Notes: a model not told the origin generated them from the sequence alone. Counted from the stretch's first letter, positions 23,601 through 31,541 are shown. The stretch: 64,000 bases of DNA from Liquidambar formosana (GCA_039720395.1 CM077826.1:31554810-31618809), one strand, 5' to 3'. Translations and numbers: made by a program.

Positions 23601-25353
23601 AGGTATTCTCCACAGTTGCAATACTCCTTCTCTCAAATCCAACTCTCTATTGTCATTCCAAAATTTACAAGATTTAATGTTTCAAAAGGACTACATTTCT
23701 ATTTTTTACATTCACGTCTTGAGAAGTACACCTTAGCACTGAAAGTCGTAGTCACTAGTCAGTAGTAGCTAACATACGTCAGCATCATAACAGCAAGAAC
23801 CCAACCATCCACAATGCCATATCCACATTGTGTCATATCCTAAGTTCTGAGGATTTGTTGTGTCGGCGTGTCCATGTCCATGCTTCTTAAACGACTGGGT
23901 TCATGTTAAATTCATGGATTGGAAAAAAATTGTCACCCTCCTCGAAAGATTCCAAATAAAAAGCCATGCAGTCATTTTACTTACATTACCAATGCACTAA
24001 CTCCATAACAGTTCTTCTATTCACACTCACTTATTTGCATATTGTGGTCATTGAAATTATTAAAACTGAGGATTTAGTCCTATCTTAGAAATTTACATGG
24101 TTAAAAGATTGGATACTAAACCACTATCCAATTTAAGCTATCTACATGGTGAGAAGATATGATCATAAACCATTTTAACATGATCCTATTTCTGGCAGAA
24201 CCTGAATAACAAAGGGTATTGTTGAATAAAGCCTACTTAAACTTATCTATGATTCCTAATCACTACCTCTTTCTTCTTAAAAGTGGACACTTTCTATCAC
24301 ATCTTGGGACTTCCGTCTTGCCCTCTCCCCTCCCATGTTTCCTCCATATACACTCTCCCATATTCCGCATTGTCCTTGAGGTGTAAATATGACAACAATA
24401 GGCAACAATAGGCAGGTAAGCAAATGGAAACCCTTGAGTTCAGAAGCTTGATTTTAACAATGCACGTCTATGTATAGGAAAAGGTTCAAGAACTTTTAAA
24501 ACCCCATCAGTTTTTAAAATGTGGTTAGATTTCCCTCTCATGCAACTATGTTCACAAAACCTAAACATGTTAGCTGCATAAACATTCTTGTTATTGCTTC
24601 TACTCATATTCCCAAAAAGTGTATTCTCCTCTAATGGGTCTAAAAACACTTTTCTTTTCAAATATCGATTGTCGTTAAGATATATATATATATATATATA
24701 TATAAAGAATTTGAGGGCATCATATTCACTTGAGTATGTACATACCCAAAACAAATAAATTAAGCTAGTGTATGCTACTACTGAACAACCAACTCCTGCC
24801 TCATATAATTACATTGTACTGGCAAAACTATGAGCCTTACACAAACTGAAAGCTTTAGAACAAAGATTTCAGGGATAAGCCCCATCATGCTGATCCAGCA
24901 ATACATAGATTATATTCAAGATCCAAATCATAGTCTATGAGTTCACATATATTTTCAACTGAAAAAGACCACCTCTAATACCAAAGCAAGTGGATGCACC
25001 TTTACAAAAAAAATAAAAAAAATAAAAAAAAATTCCATAACATGAATCACTATCAACCAAAATCTAAAATACTCCCAAATCACCATCAAAATCCACAACA
25101 ACCCAATCATTATTGAACAATCAACGATCCGAAATTAGATCGAAAAAACGAAACCAAACCCTAGTCACAATACAGACACATATATGTATATGTATATAAT
25201 ATCCATATCTTGCGGATCGAAGAAGATAAAGACGATGATACCTTCTTGAACTTCCTCACCGGCCGTCCGTTCGCCGAAGACCTGAGAGAATTTCCACTCC
25301 AGCGGCAGCGGTGGGCCCGCCGGAGCTGCTGCGACTTCATCCTCACCGTCCAT
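70..25353 (-). CDS. PP2A-B55: PP2A regulatory subunit B (B55, WD40), 3' part off-window
   Basis: Regulatory B subunit of the protein phosphatase 2A heterotrimer; B55 proteins form a seven-bladed WD40 propeller that binds the A/C core and chooses phosphoprotein substrates (family knowledge). Seen: join of 25353-25242, 5655-5552, 5438-5340, 5231-5112, 4406-4200, 3594-3503, 873-755, 193-70, with GT/AG borders and phases that agree throughout. The protein opens [13 protein letters not shown] and contains the family signatures [91 protein letters not shown] and [14 protein letters not shown]. No stop or frameshift occurs in 977 nt, so the gene looks intact. B55 proteins have about 500 residues, so some 180 lie left of the window. 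It is the only cellular gene visible. Identification is firm; which plant paralogue (alpha or beta) is not resolved. Confidence 0.95.
194..754 (-). other. B55 intron 7, no recognised element
   Basis: AT-rich intron between exons 7 and 8 with a short A-rich stretch at 549-592. I see no gene or repeat family in it. Confidence 0.7.
755..873 (-). CDS. PP2A-B55: B55 exon 7 (residues 245-285)
   Basis: 119 nt, completing Ser245. Encodes [20 protein letters not shown] then [19 protein letters not shown], a central blade. Acceptor TCTGTAG lies directly after a (CT)n tract that is the GA microsatellite on the plus strand. Donor GTACG. Confidence 0.94.
878..919. repeat. (GA)n microsatellite
   Basis: GA/AG dinucleotide run. 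On the minus strand it is a CT tract directly upstream of the exon 7 acceptor and so doubles as its polypyrimidine tract. Confidence 0.9.
1579..1612. repeat. (GT)n microsatellite
   Basis: About 17 uninterrupted GT units in B55 intron 6. Confidence 0.95.
1733..1829. mobile_element. Short MITE-like repeat, copy A (truncated)
   Basis: Shares the order AACTTATATCAGCACC, CATGCATT, GTGCATTGGCCCAAT, GTAACCCACTAATGCA with the copy at 2062-2173. It lacks the closing inverted end. The foldback element at 1833 begins just after it. Confidence 0.6.
1833..2020. mobile_element. Foldback-type MITE with ~52-bp inverted arms
   Basis: Left arm 1833-1888 (CATACACAAGTTTTTACAC and onward to GATGACCCATC) is the imperfect reverse complement of the right arm 1969-2020 (GATGGGTCATCTAAAAACTT to GTTGTGTATG). 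The central spacer is about 80 bp. It has no coding capacity and would fold into a long hairpin. Confidence 0.8.
2062..2173. mobile_element. Short MITE, copy B, about 110 bp
   Basis: Imperfect terminal inverted repeat of about 30 bp: TTATATCAGCACC at the left and GGCGTTGATATAA at the right. Copy A (1733) and a third partial copy (about 25918-25970) share its left end. Confidence 0.65.
2205..2259. repeat. (TA)n microsatellite
   Basis: Perfect AT/TA run of over 50 bp in B55 intron 6. Confidence 0.95.
2260..3502 (-). other. B55 intron 6, AT-rich remainder
   Basis: Very AT-rich intronic DNA with poly(T) at 2498-2516. I recognise no gene or element in it. Confidence 0.6.
3503..3594 (-). CDS. PP2A-B55: B55 exon 6 (residues 215-245)
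   Basis: 92 nt. It lies in no long open frame and was found by looking for the missing residues. Encodes [20 protein letters not shown] then [10 protein letters not shown] plus two bases of Ser245. Acceptor GTGTAG. The donor GTGGA is weak but fits the phase with the next exon. Confidence 0.92.
3595..4199 (-). other. B55 intron 5, nothing recognised
   Basis: Intron between exons 5 and 6, with A-rich runs near 3808 and 3866. A GC-richer patch at 3935-4060 might be an old repeat, but I could not match it to a family. Confidence 0.5.
4200..4406 (-). CDS. PP2A-B55: B55 exon 5 (residues 146-214)
   Basis: 207 nt, phase 0. Begins [19 protein letters not shown], passes through a Ser/Gly-rich loop (about residues 166-200) typical of plant B55 proteins, and ends [10 protein letters not shown]. 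The second Val of LPVV comes from the next exon. Acceptor ACAG, donor GTAGT. Confidence 0.95.
4407..5111 (-). other. B55 intron 4 with long (CT)n
   Basis: Intron between exons 4 and 5. Its main feature is the (CT)n run at 4707-4757. The rest is AT-rich with no recognised element. Confidence 0.65.
4707..4757. repeat. (CT)n microsatellite
   Basis: About 25 CT units without interruption. Confidence 0.95.
5112..5231 (-). CDS. PP2A-B55: B55 exon 4 (residues 106-145)
   Basis: 120 nt, phase 0. Encodes [20 protein letters not shown] then [20 protein letters not shown], ending in the WD-like dipeptide of blade 2. Acceptor TTCAG, donor GTAGG. Confidence 0.95.
5340..5438 (-). CDS. PP2A-B55: B55 exon 3 (residues 73-105)
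   Basis: 99 nt, phase 0. Encodes [20 protein letters not shown] then [13 protein letters not shown], part of the B55-specific hairpin after blade 1 that contacts the A subunit in known structures. Acceptor ATGTAG, donor GTATT. Confidence 0.95.
5552..5655 (-). CDS. PP2A-B55: B55 exon 2 (residues 38-72)
   Basis: Starts after TTGCAG (acceptor ends at 5656), completes Val38 with TT, and encodes [20 protein letters not shown] then [14 protein letters not shown], the first WD40 blade. The donor is GTGTG at 5551. The match to plant B55 proteins is near complete. Confidence 0.95.
6370..6600 (-). pseudogene. LINE ORF2 3' remnant
   Basis: The reverse strand reads [20 protein letters not shown] followed by [16 protein letters not shown], the C-terminal W-ERN-R-F motif common in plant L1-type LINE ORF2 proteins. 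Only this end is present. It lies in B55 intron 1 and is opened by poly(A)/poly(T)-rich stretches at 6352-6410 and 6465-6480. Confidence 0.7.
6601..6917 (+). repeat. Possible older LTR fragment hosting the gag-PR element
   Basis: Reads like the U3/R part of a plant LTR: an AGAAACTT-type repeat, CTATAAATAGG at about 6862 as a TATA box, then GGGGTGAAG. The gag-PR element (6918-13469) is inserted just downstream. The continuation after 13474 is short and no end could be assigned. Confidence 0.4.
6918..7762 (-). repeat. 3' LTR of the gag-PR element (845 bp)
   Basis: Direct repeat of 9596-10140 plus 13193-13469. It contains CCTATAAATAAGG (minus strand, about 7375) as the LTR TATA box. Many substitutions and small indels against the partner copy indicate an old insertion. 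Confidence 0.88.
7912..8283 (-). pseudogene. Retropepsin-like aspartic protease of the gag-PR element
   Basis: Protease domain of an LTR-retrotransposon polyprotein, which would cleave Gag-Pol. The open stretch of 123 residues shows [12 protein letters not shown], the D-T-G active site, near residue 27, and [10 protein letters not shown] near residue 90, the downstream LLG motif. The reading runs on towards 7790 and then meets the polypurine tract, so no pol domains follow. The start shown is only the first Met in frame; in life it would be read as part of a fusion with gag. Confidence 0.82.
8440..9445 (-). pseudogene. Gag region of the gag-PR element (broken)
   Basis: Several short open pieces in different frames. 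Residues in 9114-8851 include VWWGKYQ and [10 protein letters not shown], matching the retrotransposon gag domain (W-W...Y...F). At about 8522-8480 the frame reads [17 protein letters not shown], a CX2CX4HX4C zinc knuckle. An upstream piece (9445-9227) looks like a coiled-coil N-terminus. Stops and frameshifts separate the pieces, so no functional Gag can be made. Confidence 0.75.
10165..13189 (-). pseudogene. LINE ORF2: reverse transcriptase, zinc region, RNase H
   Basis: Reading from 13189: upstream linker ([18 protein letters not shown]); RT (12954-12000) with [35 protein letters not shown] and the catalytic FADDLLLF at about 12230; a C-terminal region with [12 protein letters not shown]; a zinc motif CQRCG...H...C at about 11040; and RNase H (10803-10396) with [25 protein letters not shown] and VESDSQ. 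The His/Asp end of RNase H ([12 protein letters not shown]) lies in another frame at 10353-10165. Breaks: a 28-bp tandem duplication at 12935-12990 shifts the frame before RT, a second shift occurs near 11,700-12,000 and a third at about 10400. The endonuclease is absent. The copy is dead but still young enough that every domain can be read. Confidence 0.9.
12935..12990 (-). repeat. 28-bp tandem duplication inside the LINE
   Basis: The unit GGGGCTTTGTACGGCTTC plus CATAGAAAAAA-type ending is present twice with period 28. Because 28 is not a multiple of 3, it breaks the ORF2 frame. Confidence 0.9.
13549..13714. mobile_element. Small hAT-like MITE (166 bp)
   Basis: Ends GCTATGTTATATGGATAC and GTCCATGTAACATAGC are inverted repeats. 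The ends resemble those of the element at 18458. It is non-coding. Flanking bases are similar, but no exact duplication is clear. Confidence 0.6.
13860..15950 (-). pseudogene. Decayed LINE copy (3' half)
   Basis: Minus-strand remnants of LINE ORF2. Near 14105-14000 it reads [20 protein letters not shown], a decayed form of the zinc motif (C..C..DHLF.HC). Near 14800 it reads [17 protein letters not shown], the region between RT and the zinc motif. Frames change often and stops are frequent. The left and right limits are approximate. Confidence 0.6.
16188..17690 (-). pseudogene. Decayed LINE copy (RT C-terminal part)
   Basis: A separate minus-strand LINE relic. It reads [20 protein letters not shown] near 17350 (catalytic FADD changed to FVND), then HKSKFLMSP, and [18 protein letters not shown] near 16610. 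The spacing between these marks equals that in the intact copy at 10141. The T run at 16188-16197 may be the old poly(A) tail. Frames are badly broken. Confidence 0.65.
17690..18120 (-). pseudogene. Ty3/gypsy reverse transcriptase fragment
   Basis: The minus strand reads [20 protein letters not shown] followed by [15 protein letters not shown], then [11 protein letters not shown] and [18 protein letters not shown]. These are RT motifs of Ty3/gypsy elements, with the catalytic YFDD altered to YFDN. No flanking domains in the same orientation were found. Confidence 0.75.
18121..18330 (+). pseudogene. Ty3/gypsy RNase H C-terminal fragment
   Basis: The plus strand reads [20 protein letters not shown] followed by ATAIRFEV, the KVADALSRR motif ending RNase H and leading to integrase in Ty3/gypsy pol. 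Its orientation is opposite to the RT scrap just to its left, so a rearrangement or two separate insertions is implied. Confidence 0.7.
18360..18402. repeat. (GA)n tract
   Basis: Imperfect GA/GAGAGG run. Confidence 0.85.
18458..19155. mobile_element. hAT-like MITE with internal poly(T)
   Basis: Inverted ends CTATGAAG...GATAC and GTATCTATATCCATGCTTCATAG. Both ends carry GTATCG/CGATAC-rich subterminal repeats. The flanks CTTGCGCT and CTTGTCGCT look like a diverged 8-bp duplication. A 36-bp T run sits at 18856-18891. There is no open frame. Confidence 0.65.
19156..19414. other. Spacer between two elements in intron 1
   Basis: CT-rich intronic DNA. Nothing recognised. Confidence 0.5.
19415..20199. 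mobile_element. Solo LTR (785 bp), duplication ATATG
   Basis: Begins TGTAGGGGGAAAAATC and ends TATCCCACACA, and is flanked on both sides by ATATG (19410-19414, 20200-20204). There is no internal region, so it is a solo LTR left by recombination. It contains CCATGG-centred repeats at 19806-19895. Its orientation is not certain. Confidence 0.85.
20249..21337. mobile_element. Non-autonomous hAT-like element, 1.09 kb
   Basis: Flanked by an exact 8-bp duplication ATCACAAC (20241-20248, 21338-21345). The inverted ends are CAATGTTTTAAAAGGCG and CGCGTTTTTTAAAACATTG. Subterminal zones are rich in GGCG/CGCC motifs (to 20340 and from 21190). The interior has an (AT)n run at 20649-20679 and no transposase. 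Confidence 0.85.
21501..21927. repeat. 33-bp tandem array split by a MITE
   Basis: The unit begins ACTTGAAGTGCCACCTC and ends with an ACACCTCAT-type string. Two full and two shortened units lie at 21501-21633. The array continues after the MITE with ACTTAAAGTGCCACCTCGTG at 21903. Confidence 0.85.
21634..21901. mobile_element. Stowaway-like MITE (268 bp), TA duplication
   Basis: Ends CTCCCTCCATTCCTATTTA and AATTAAGAACGGAAGGAG are inverted repeats typical of Tc1/mariner Stowaway MITEs, with TA on each side (21632-21633, 21902-21903). It is non-coding and interrupts the 33-bp array. Confidence 0.88.
22046..22555. repeat. 16-bp purine-rich minisatellite, ~30 units
   Basis: The unit is TTAAGGA[CA][AG]AGACGCC with point variation. 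Period 16 holds across the array. A different string, AACTTAGAA.ATATGT.CTA, occurs at 22031 and again at 22193, 162 bp apart, suggesting a larger duplication of part of the array. It cannot encode a regular protein repeat because 16 is not a multiple of 3. Confidence 0.92.
22556..24676 (-). other. Intron 1 sequence without clear elements
   Basis: Over 2 kb of AT-rich intronic DNA. A stretch at 23860-23895 (GGCGTGTCCATGTCCATGCTTC) resembles the end of the MITE at 18458, but no partner end is visible. Nothing else is recognised. Confidence 0.5.
24677..24704. repeat. (TA)n microsatellite
   Basis: Perfect TA run. Confidence 0.9.
24705..25241 (-). other. Intron 1 proximal part
   Basis: AT-rich sequence just downstream of exon 1, with A-rich runs at 25005-25032. 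No element was recognised. Confidence 0.5.
25242..25353 (-). CDS. PP2A-B55: B55 exon 1 (residues 1-37)
   Basis: First coding exon, ATG at 25353-25351. It encodes the short acidic/proline N-terminus followed by [20 protein letters not shown], the conserved entry into the propeller. It ends after the first base of a Val codon, with donor GTATC at 25241. This ATG is chosen because it gives the usual short N-terminal tail. Confidence 0.93.
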
Positions 25354-25700
25354 TTCTACAGAAACGAATCGCCAGCCAAAAAAAAATTACCACCGAATCC
25401 GCGCCAAACAAGTCACTGCATCAAGGATCGCCACTTACGTCACCGGCTCCTCAGAAGATCATAGCTCCAAAATCACCATCGCCACCGCATCTCCGAGAAA
25501 TGTTCGCTACTCTGATCCCACCATTCGACACAGAGCGGATTTGAACATAGATGAGATTTTCTCTCTCCTCTCTTCTCTTGTTTCTCTCTCTATATCTCTC
25601 TGTCTCTTCTCTCTCTAAAACTCTCTTCCCCTCTCTCTCCTCTCTCTCTCTCTCTCTCTAGAGTTTCAGAGGAAGTGCGGGGCGAAAATGGGGATTTTGG
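25354..25700 (-). promoter_or_regulatory. B55 5' leader and CT-rich core promoter region
   Basis: Upstream of the B55 start codon. Positions 25555-25660 are a dense CT/TC tract on the plus strand (GA-rich on the sense strand), as is common in plant leaders and core promoters. No clear TATA box can be assigned. Transcription probably starts in or near this tract (inference). Confidence 0.45.
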
Positions 25701-26318
25701 GGTTAAAACCGTTCTTTACCACTGTTTCTCTGTCTATCTTCCCCTCCTATCAGACCTTGAACCCTTGACCTTGAGGTTACAAGTAAATAACCAACACCGC
25801 GGGCAAGTGTTTTTCTGTCGAAGCTATCCCTCAAGTCCTTAACATTCCGCTTTTATATTTTTATTTTATAAAAATAAGTAAATAAATATGTGGTTATGTT
25901 CTCATCAACACGTGTTGATATAAGTTATATCAGCACCATATATTGGGAGTTATACTTCTTACATTAGTCCACATATATATATATATATATAAAATTATAG
26001 GTTTAAGAGGTATGATTTGTATCATGAAAGTGATTACCTCAAACTTCAACTCTTTGAGAGTTAACTAGTGATTTTTAAAGTCGATAATATAATAGTTTAG
26101 TGGTATTTATCTCACTAAATGAATGATATCGGATTTAAGTTTATGAAAAAGTATTGATACTCATTTATTGATATAAATGAGGGTTATGGATAAAAGTAGA
26201 CACTATAAATTGTCGACGGAGAAAAAAAAAAAAAAAAACTAATAATTCCTAAAACTTATGTCTTAAAATGTAAAAAGTTCACAATTCAACTTCTATTTCT
26301 ATTTTGAAACCAAACTCA
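25701..26318. other. Upstream flank of the B55 gene
   Basis: Non-coding. A partial copy of the 110-bp MITE of intron 6 lies at about 25918-25970, followed by a short (AT)n. Otherwise nothing is recognised. Confidence 0.5.
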
Positions 26319-26653
26319 AGGCTTGTTTGGATGAGCTTTCTGGTGGCGTAAAATCATTTATGTAACTCAAAATCATTTTTTGGGCATGTTTGGATGATTT
26401 GTTTAGAAGTCCTTATGGGTTGTAAAAGCGACTTTAGTAGAAGTAAGATCCTCCTAACTTTGGCAAAAAAAATTATACGAGAATCAGATAACTTTTTAAT
26501 GAAACTTTTGGTAATAATGAGCATGTCCTTCCTGTTATAACGTGTAAAAACAAAAATACCAACCATATCCTTTTGCTTTCAGCAGCTTTTGATTTTGTTA
26601 TGATTATGCATTTAAGCCTAAAAGTTGAAATTGCAACTAACCCAAACATGGCT
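26319..26653. mobile_element. MITE with GGCTTGTTTGGAT ends
   Basis: The left end AGGCTTGTTTGGATG and right end CCCAAACATGGCTT are imperfect inverted repeats of a type widespread in plant MITEs. It is non-coding. No exact duplication could be fixed. Confidence 0.5.
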
Positions 26654-26790
26654 TAAATTTATAAATATACAGCAAAACTTCTTAAGAAGTAAAATGTCTT
26701 TTTAAAAGGTAAAGACCTTTTTACCTTTTTATGCCATATTAGACACCAATTTTTGAACATTCATTAACAAGGAGTTTAATAATGACAATT

Positions 26791-26821
<31 letters not shown>

Positions 26822-27043
26822 GTGCGAATAATAATGGCCATGTTACAAGTCCCTTGAATTAACTGGGCCAAAATGTGAATACTCCTATTGTTGGAGGGTG
26901 AGAAATGAAAGGGGTAGATTATGTCACATATACTCTAATTGGTTAATGTGGCAAAAAGCGAGAGAGTGAGCTATGGGTGAAGGACGTATTCGGGATTACA
27001 GGGAGTGAGGTTGAAAATAAATTATATGAAACAAATAAAAATT
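26654..27043. other. AT-rich spacer
   Basis: Contains poly(T) at 26803-26821. No gene or element recognised. Confidence 0.5.
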
Positions 27044-27349
27044 AGGGTAAATCACAAAAAACCCCTTAATGTTTAGCCTCATTTAACATAACTTTTTTAA
27101 GAAAAAATTGATGTAATGTCCTCTTTTATTAAGTTTCGAGGTAAAAAATTGAATAGAAATTGAATGAAAAATCACTATATATCTCTCATATGCTTAATAT
27201 TCACCCATTTTCATAGTATTGTTTCATGTAATTTATACTCAATTTTTCACTCGAAATCTATCAAAAGAGGGATATTGCATATGTTCTTTCTTTAAGCGGT
27301 TATATAAAATTGGGCTAAAAATTATGAGAGTTTCTTGTAATCTATCCCA
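27044..27349. mobile_element. MITE with GGGTAAATCACAAAA ends
   Basis: The left end AGGGTAAATCACAAAAAAC is inversely repeated at the right as TTTCTTGTAATCTATCCCA. It is about 306 bp, non-coding, and of a type common in dicot genomes. The borders are approximate. Confidence 0.55.
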
Positions 27350-28880
27350 GAAGTCATTATGTAATATCCTAAAAGTTATTATGTAAACAGACGAGGTAGT
27401 GTAAAGAACGTAAAGTGAGTTTTGCATGAATGACGAACATGCCCTTCCCCCAGTCAAAAAATTAAAAAATAAAAGGACGAACATGTCCTTTGGCTTTTGG
27501 TCTTGGGACGATGTGAAAGTGATTCTTGGGCGTAAAGATCAAAGGGCGAAGTTACATTCAGTCGCGGGGGGGGTGGGTGGGGCATCCGGCTACCCTGAAC
27601 CTTTTTTTTTTTCCTCTTTAAATCCCTTTTATTTTTATTTTTCACTCCTCTCATTATTTTAATTTTCTCCTCCCTATAAAAGCTCCAATCTCTCCAATCT
27701 TTCATTTTTTTGACATATAGTTTTTCAAATATCAATGAATTATAAATTTTTGTAATTTCATCGACCTCAAAATAATAAGATAAAATAAAATTTTTGAACA
27801 AAATTGTTTTTTATTTGTTAAATTAGAATAAAGACCTAACAACCAATCATTTTCCATAAACTAAATTCCTAACTTCATCCTTGAAAAAGATTAATGTGGA
27901 TACAACTTGTGTCAAGTCATGAGATTTGACAATTGTGAGGATTGAAGTGTTTACATCTTAACACAGCTGTGTTTTTTTTATTTTTTTTGTCATAATGTAA
28001 ACTTAACACACACACATAAGGAGGACTGAATGAGTAATCAACTAATGAAATCCAAGGACTTTATGCATGTATTTTATTTTATTTTTTAATCAAGGTATTC
28101 GGATTAATTCCCCAACATTGATAAGACTAATAATATTTATTCCACATTGAAAATACAACTCCCTTTTCTTTTCTTGTTAATAAGCTAGAAGGAAGTATGT
28201 CATTGTCGTTTATTAACTACTTATATCAACTGAATTAGTTTTTATAGCTACTTAATTATTATTTACTGGCGTATTGACATAGTAGCATGGCTGCATAAAC
28301 CAAACCAAACTAAACCAAACCTAGCATAATAGCATGGTTGTATACTTTGGGCCTAAAGCAAACAAACCCAGTCTCAAATCAGTCCATATATATATCATCA
28401 TCCCAAACCCAAGCCACCTATATTATTTAGTCTGAGTTGCCCCCTCATATTAAATTTTAGCTTCAAGAAATGTAGGTGATGACTTTTGATCGTGCTTTTT
28501 GCGATGATGAGATTAATAAAATGAAAATGTCAAGATCTATGAAGAAATGCCTTCTCACTTAGTTTTCACTTTTCACAACCTTGACTTATGCAAGATGCAT
28601 AAATGGCGCAGTGTGTCATGCTACTTGTCCTATGTCAAAAGTCTTTGTAGCTTCATGGCAAAGACAGGGCTGTGGTGGACTTGTGGGAGTTGACGATGCC
28701 CCTACACGACGTCCTAACATTTCATTAGAGTCCTATTAAACCCATCTTAATGTCAATTAACTAATATCTAACAACAAAACAATTATTTGACCAAAAAAAA
28801 ATAAAAAATGTCCTCTATCTTTGCTACTTTTATCATTAATTTTTATGTCAGCCCATGGACCACAGTAAGATATTAAATAG
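27350..28880. other. AT-rich intergenic DNA
   Basis: No convincing coding region or element. Short open frames here are low-complexity. Some T-rich and G-rich runs occur at 27566-27615. Confidence 0.55.
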
Positions 28881-29280
28881 AGGGGAACGGCTATTGCAAC
28901 CCCTCAATCTTATAACCCCACCCCTTTTTTTTTGGTTTTTAAGATTTCATGAAAAATATAAAAGGTTTTTGCAAAAACCGATTGAATGGTCCACTAGAAA
29001 ACATCATTTTGAACAACTTTGTAGAAGAAAGTTTTTCCAAAATTTATTGTTTAGGTAGACTTTTTGGCAAAAAATGAAATAAAGGCTATAAATGGCTAAA
29101 AAATATATTTAAATGACAGATTTAGGAAAAACTTTATTCTACAAAATTGTTCAAAATGATGTTTTCTAGTGGACACGATGATCAGTTTTTATAAAAACAT
29201 TTTATATTTTGCATAAGAGCTTAAAAACCTATAGGGCGAGGGTGGGGTGACAAGAATGGGGGGTTGCAATAGCCATTCCC
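28881..29280. mobile_element. Foldback MITE with ~180-bp inverted arms
   Basis: The left arm starts AGGGGAACGGCTATTGCAAC and runs to about 29065. The right arm ends GGGTTGCAATAGCCATTCCC. Internal blocks such as CCACTAGAAAACATCATTTT and AAAATGATGTTTTCTAGTGG mirror each other over nearly the whole length. Flanked by TAAATAG (28874-28880, 29281-29287), so the superfamily (6-7 bp duplication) is unresolved. Confidence 0.85.
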
Positions 29281-30249
29281 TAAATAGTGGCCCAAAGTAA
29301 ACCGGCAAATGTGAGCCCGACAAGGCTAAACCCATTAAATTGCTAGGCTGGCCTACACTATTGGATCACTTGCCAATTACCATTCTGTAACAGCATAATT
29401 AGGGCGGCCGTGGACGGATTGATAGAATGGGCAAGTAGCTTAAATTAGTTGTATTAGAGCATCTCCAACAAGAGGTAACAAATTTGAGGTAGCAAATTGT
29501 ACTTTGCTATCTTAGGTGGTAATTTGCTACCTCATCAAAATAGGGAGTTTTAAGAGAGATAGCAACTTTCAATATTATATTATTATTTAATATATTTTAT
29601 TGTTTTAATACTTTAAATATATTTAAATATTATTTTATAAATTTTAAGACCATTGGAATAAAAAAAAACAAGCGTGATTATTATTAAAATAATATATTTA
29701 TTAATAAAAAATTATTTATTATTTTTATATTATTTTTAAAATAACATTACTATTCTAAAAAATACCGTTATTAAAGATATAAATATTTAAAATGTTATTT
29801 GAACTCAAATTTTTAACGTGAAACATTTGAATTTAATTTTAATAAAATATAAAGTACAAAGTAACTTTAAAAACTATTATTATAAAAAAATATAAAAATG
29901 GTGACAATTGTCCATTTGAATTCAAACTGCCAATAAATTTTTTAATTTAAATTTGAGTTCAAATTTATTACCCTTTTTTTTTGTCTTTTGCCTATTACGA
30001 CCGTATTTTTTGTCTTTTAGCAAATATAACTGTTGAAGTTCAAATTCAAAATATTATTCTCTTCTTTTTATAAATAGAACCACTTCACCTCTCAATCTTA
30101 AACACATTTCTTAATTTCCACCAACTTCTCAATATTATCTCGTATCATATCCTATATATTCTTCTCATCTTCTTTTTATTTTTTTATTTTTTTTTATTTT
30201 TTTTAATTTTTTGCACATTTCTTTTTCTCTATAGCAAACGATCTTTATA

Positions 30250-31541
30250 TGGAGTTACTTTTTGATAGTTTAGACTTTGACTCTAACTCCAATTCAAATT
30301 CATTCGACGATAAGTTGGAAATCATGGCAGTAGTTGCTCTACAACAACAGCTATTGAATGCAGATGGAGGGAGCAGACGTCACCGTGGATCCATTTAAGG
30401 ACATGTGACTAAGGATAGAGATCGAATTGAAGGGCACAATAGCCTCTACAAAGACTATTTCGTAGAAAACCCCATGTACAGTCCTATTGATTTTTGGAGG
30501 AGGTTCCGAATGAGGCGATCTCTCTTTCTCCGAATTGTTAACGCAGTGGAAGCTCATGATCAATACTTTGTTTAAAACAGAAATGCAGTTGGAGTCCTAG
30601 GTTTGTCATCTTTACAAAAAGTCACTACTGCAATGAGAATGCTAGCTTATGGACTAGCGGTGGATGTTGTAGACGATTATGTGAGGATTGGTGAGAGCAC
30701 AACAATTGAAAGTCTGAAAAAATTTGTTAAAGTAGTTATTGGAGTTTTTGGTGACGAGTACTTGAGATCACCAAATAACACCAATGTAGCAAGATTGCTA
30801 GCCGAAGGAGAGAGCTGTGGATTTCCTGGGATGCTGGGGAGCAATGATTGTATGCATTAGAAGTGGAAGAACTGCCCAGTCGCATGGAAAGGTATGTATA
30901 TTCGTAGAGACATCCACGATCTATCAATTATTCTTGAAGCAGTGACTTTGTATGATCTTTGGATATGGCATGCTTATTTTGGTTTATCAGGATCTCATAA
31001 TGACATCAATGTGTTAGAACGATCTCATTTGTTGGCTAATCTCGTTAAAGGCCGTACTCTTACAGCCAATTATTCAATCAATGGCCATAACTATACGACG
31101 GGATACTATCTTGCAGATAGAATATATCTCCCATGGTCAACATTCGTAAAAACAATTGCATATCCATGATCGAATAAGCACAAAAATTTTGCTACAACTC
31201 AAGAATCGATAAGGAAAGATGTCGAACTAGCATTTAGAGTGCTCTAATCATGTTTTGTGATTGTTTGTGGACCTTCTCGTTTTTGGGATCTTGCAACACT
31301 CAAAAATATCATGATTGCCTGCATTATAATGCACAACATGATTGTTGAAGATGAGTGTGGTGTTCACATGCCTAACAATAATTATGAAGTATTTGAGGAA
31401 AATATTGATTTGTCACATGAACTTACAATAGATTTTATGCAATTCCTTCAAAATCACCAGCGCATTAGGAACATAGAAACGCATTTTCAACTACAAGAAG
31501 ATCTTATTGAACATTTGTGGCAATATCAAGGAACTCATTAG
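30250..31541 (+). pseudogene. PIF/Harbinger DDE transposase (HARBI1-like), broken
   Basis: Cut-and-paste transposase. Reading through its stops gives the family order: an N-terminal part (YFVENPMYSPIDFWRRFRMR), a helix region (LQKVTTAMRMLAYGLAVDVV), then the nuclease with D in GSNDCMH at 30846, D in SHNDINVLERSHL at 31002, and E in RKDVELAFRVL at 31224, so all three catalytic residues are kept. The C-terminus reads NIMIACIIMHNMIVEDE. In-frame stops at about 30396, 30572, 30858, 31167 and 31245 break it. The third changes the Trp of the conserved CMHW motif. The true start is uncertain; 30250 is the first plausible ATG. Confidence 0.9.

Larger units (their letters stand above)
5656..25241 (-). 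other. B55 intron 1, 19.6 kb, packed with transposons
   Basis: Intron between exon 1 (donor GTATC) and exon 2 (acceptor TTGCAG). The two exons join in phase to give the conserved run [19 protein letters not shown], so they belong to one gene. At least ten separate mobile-element insertions and two tandem arrays lie inside. They are listed separately. Confidence 0.88.
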
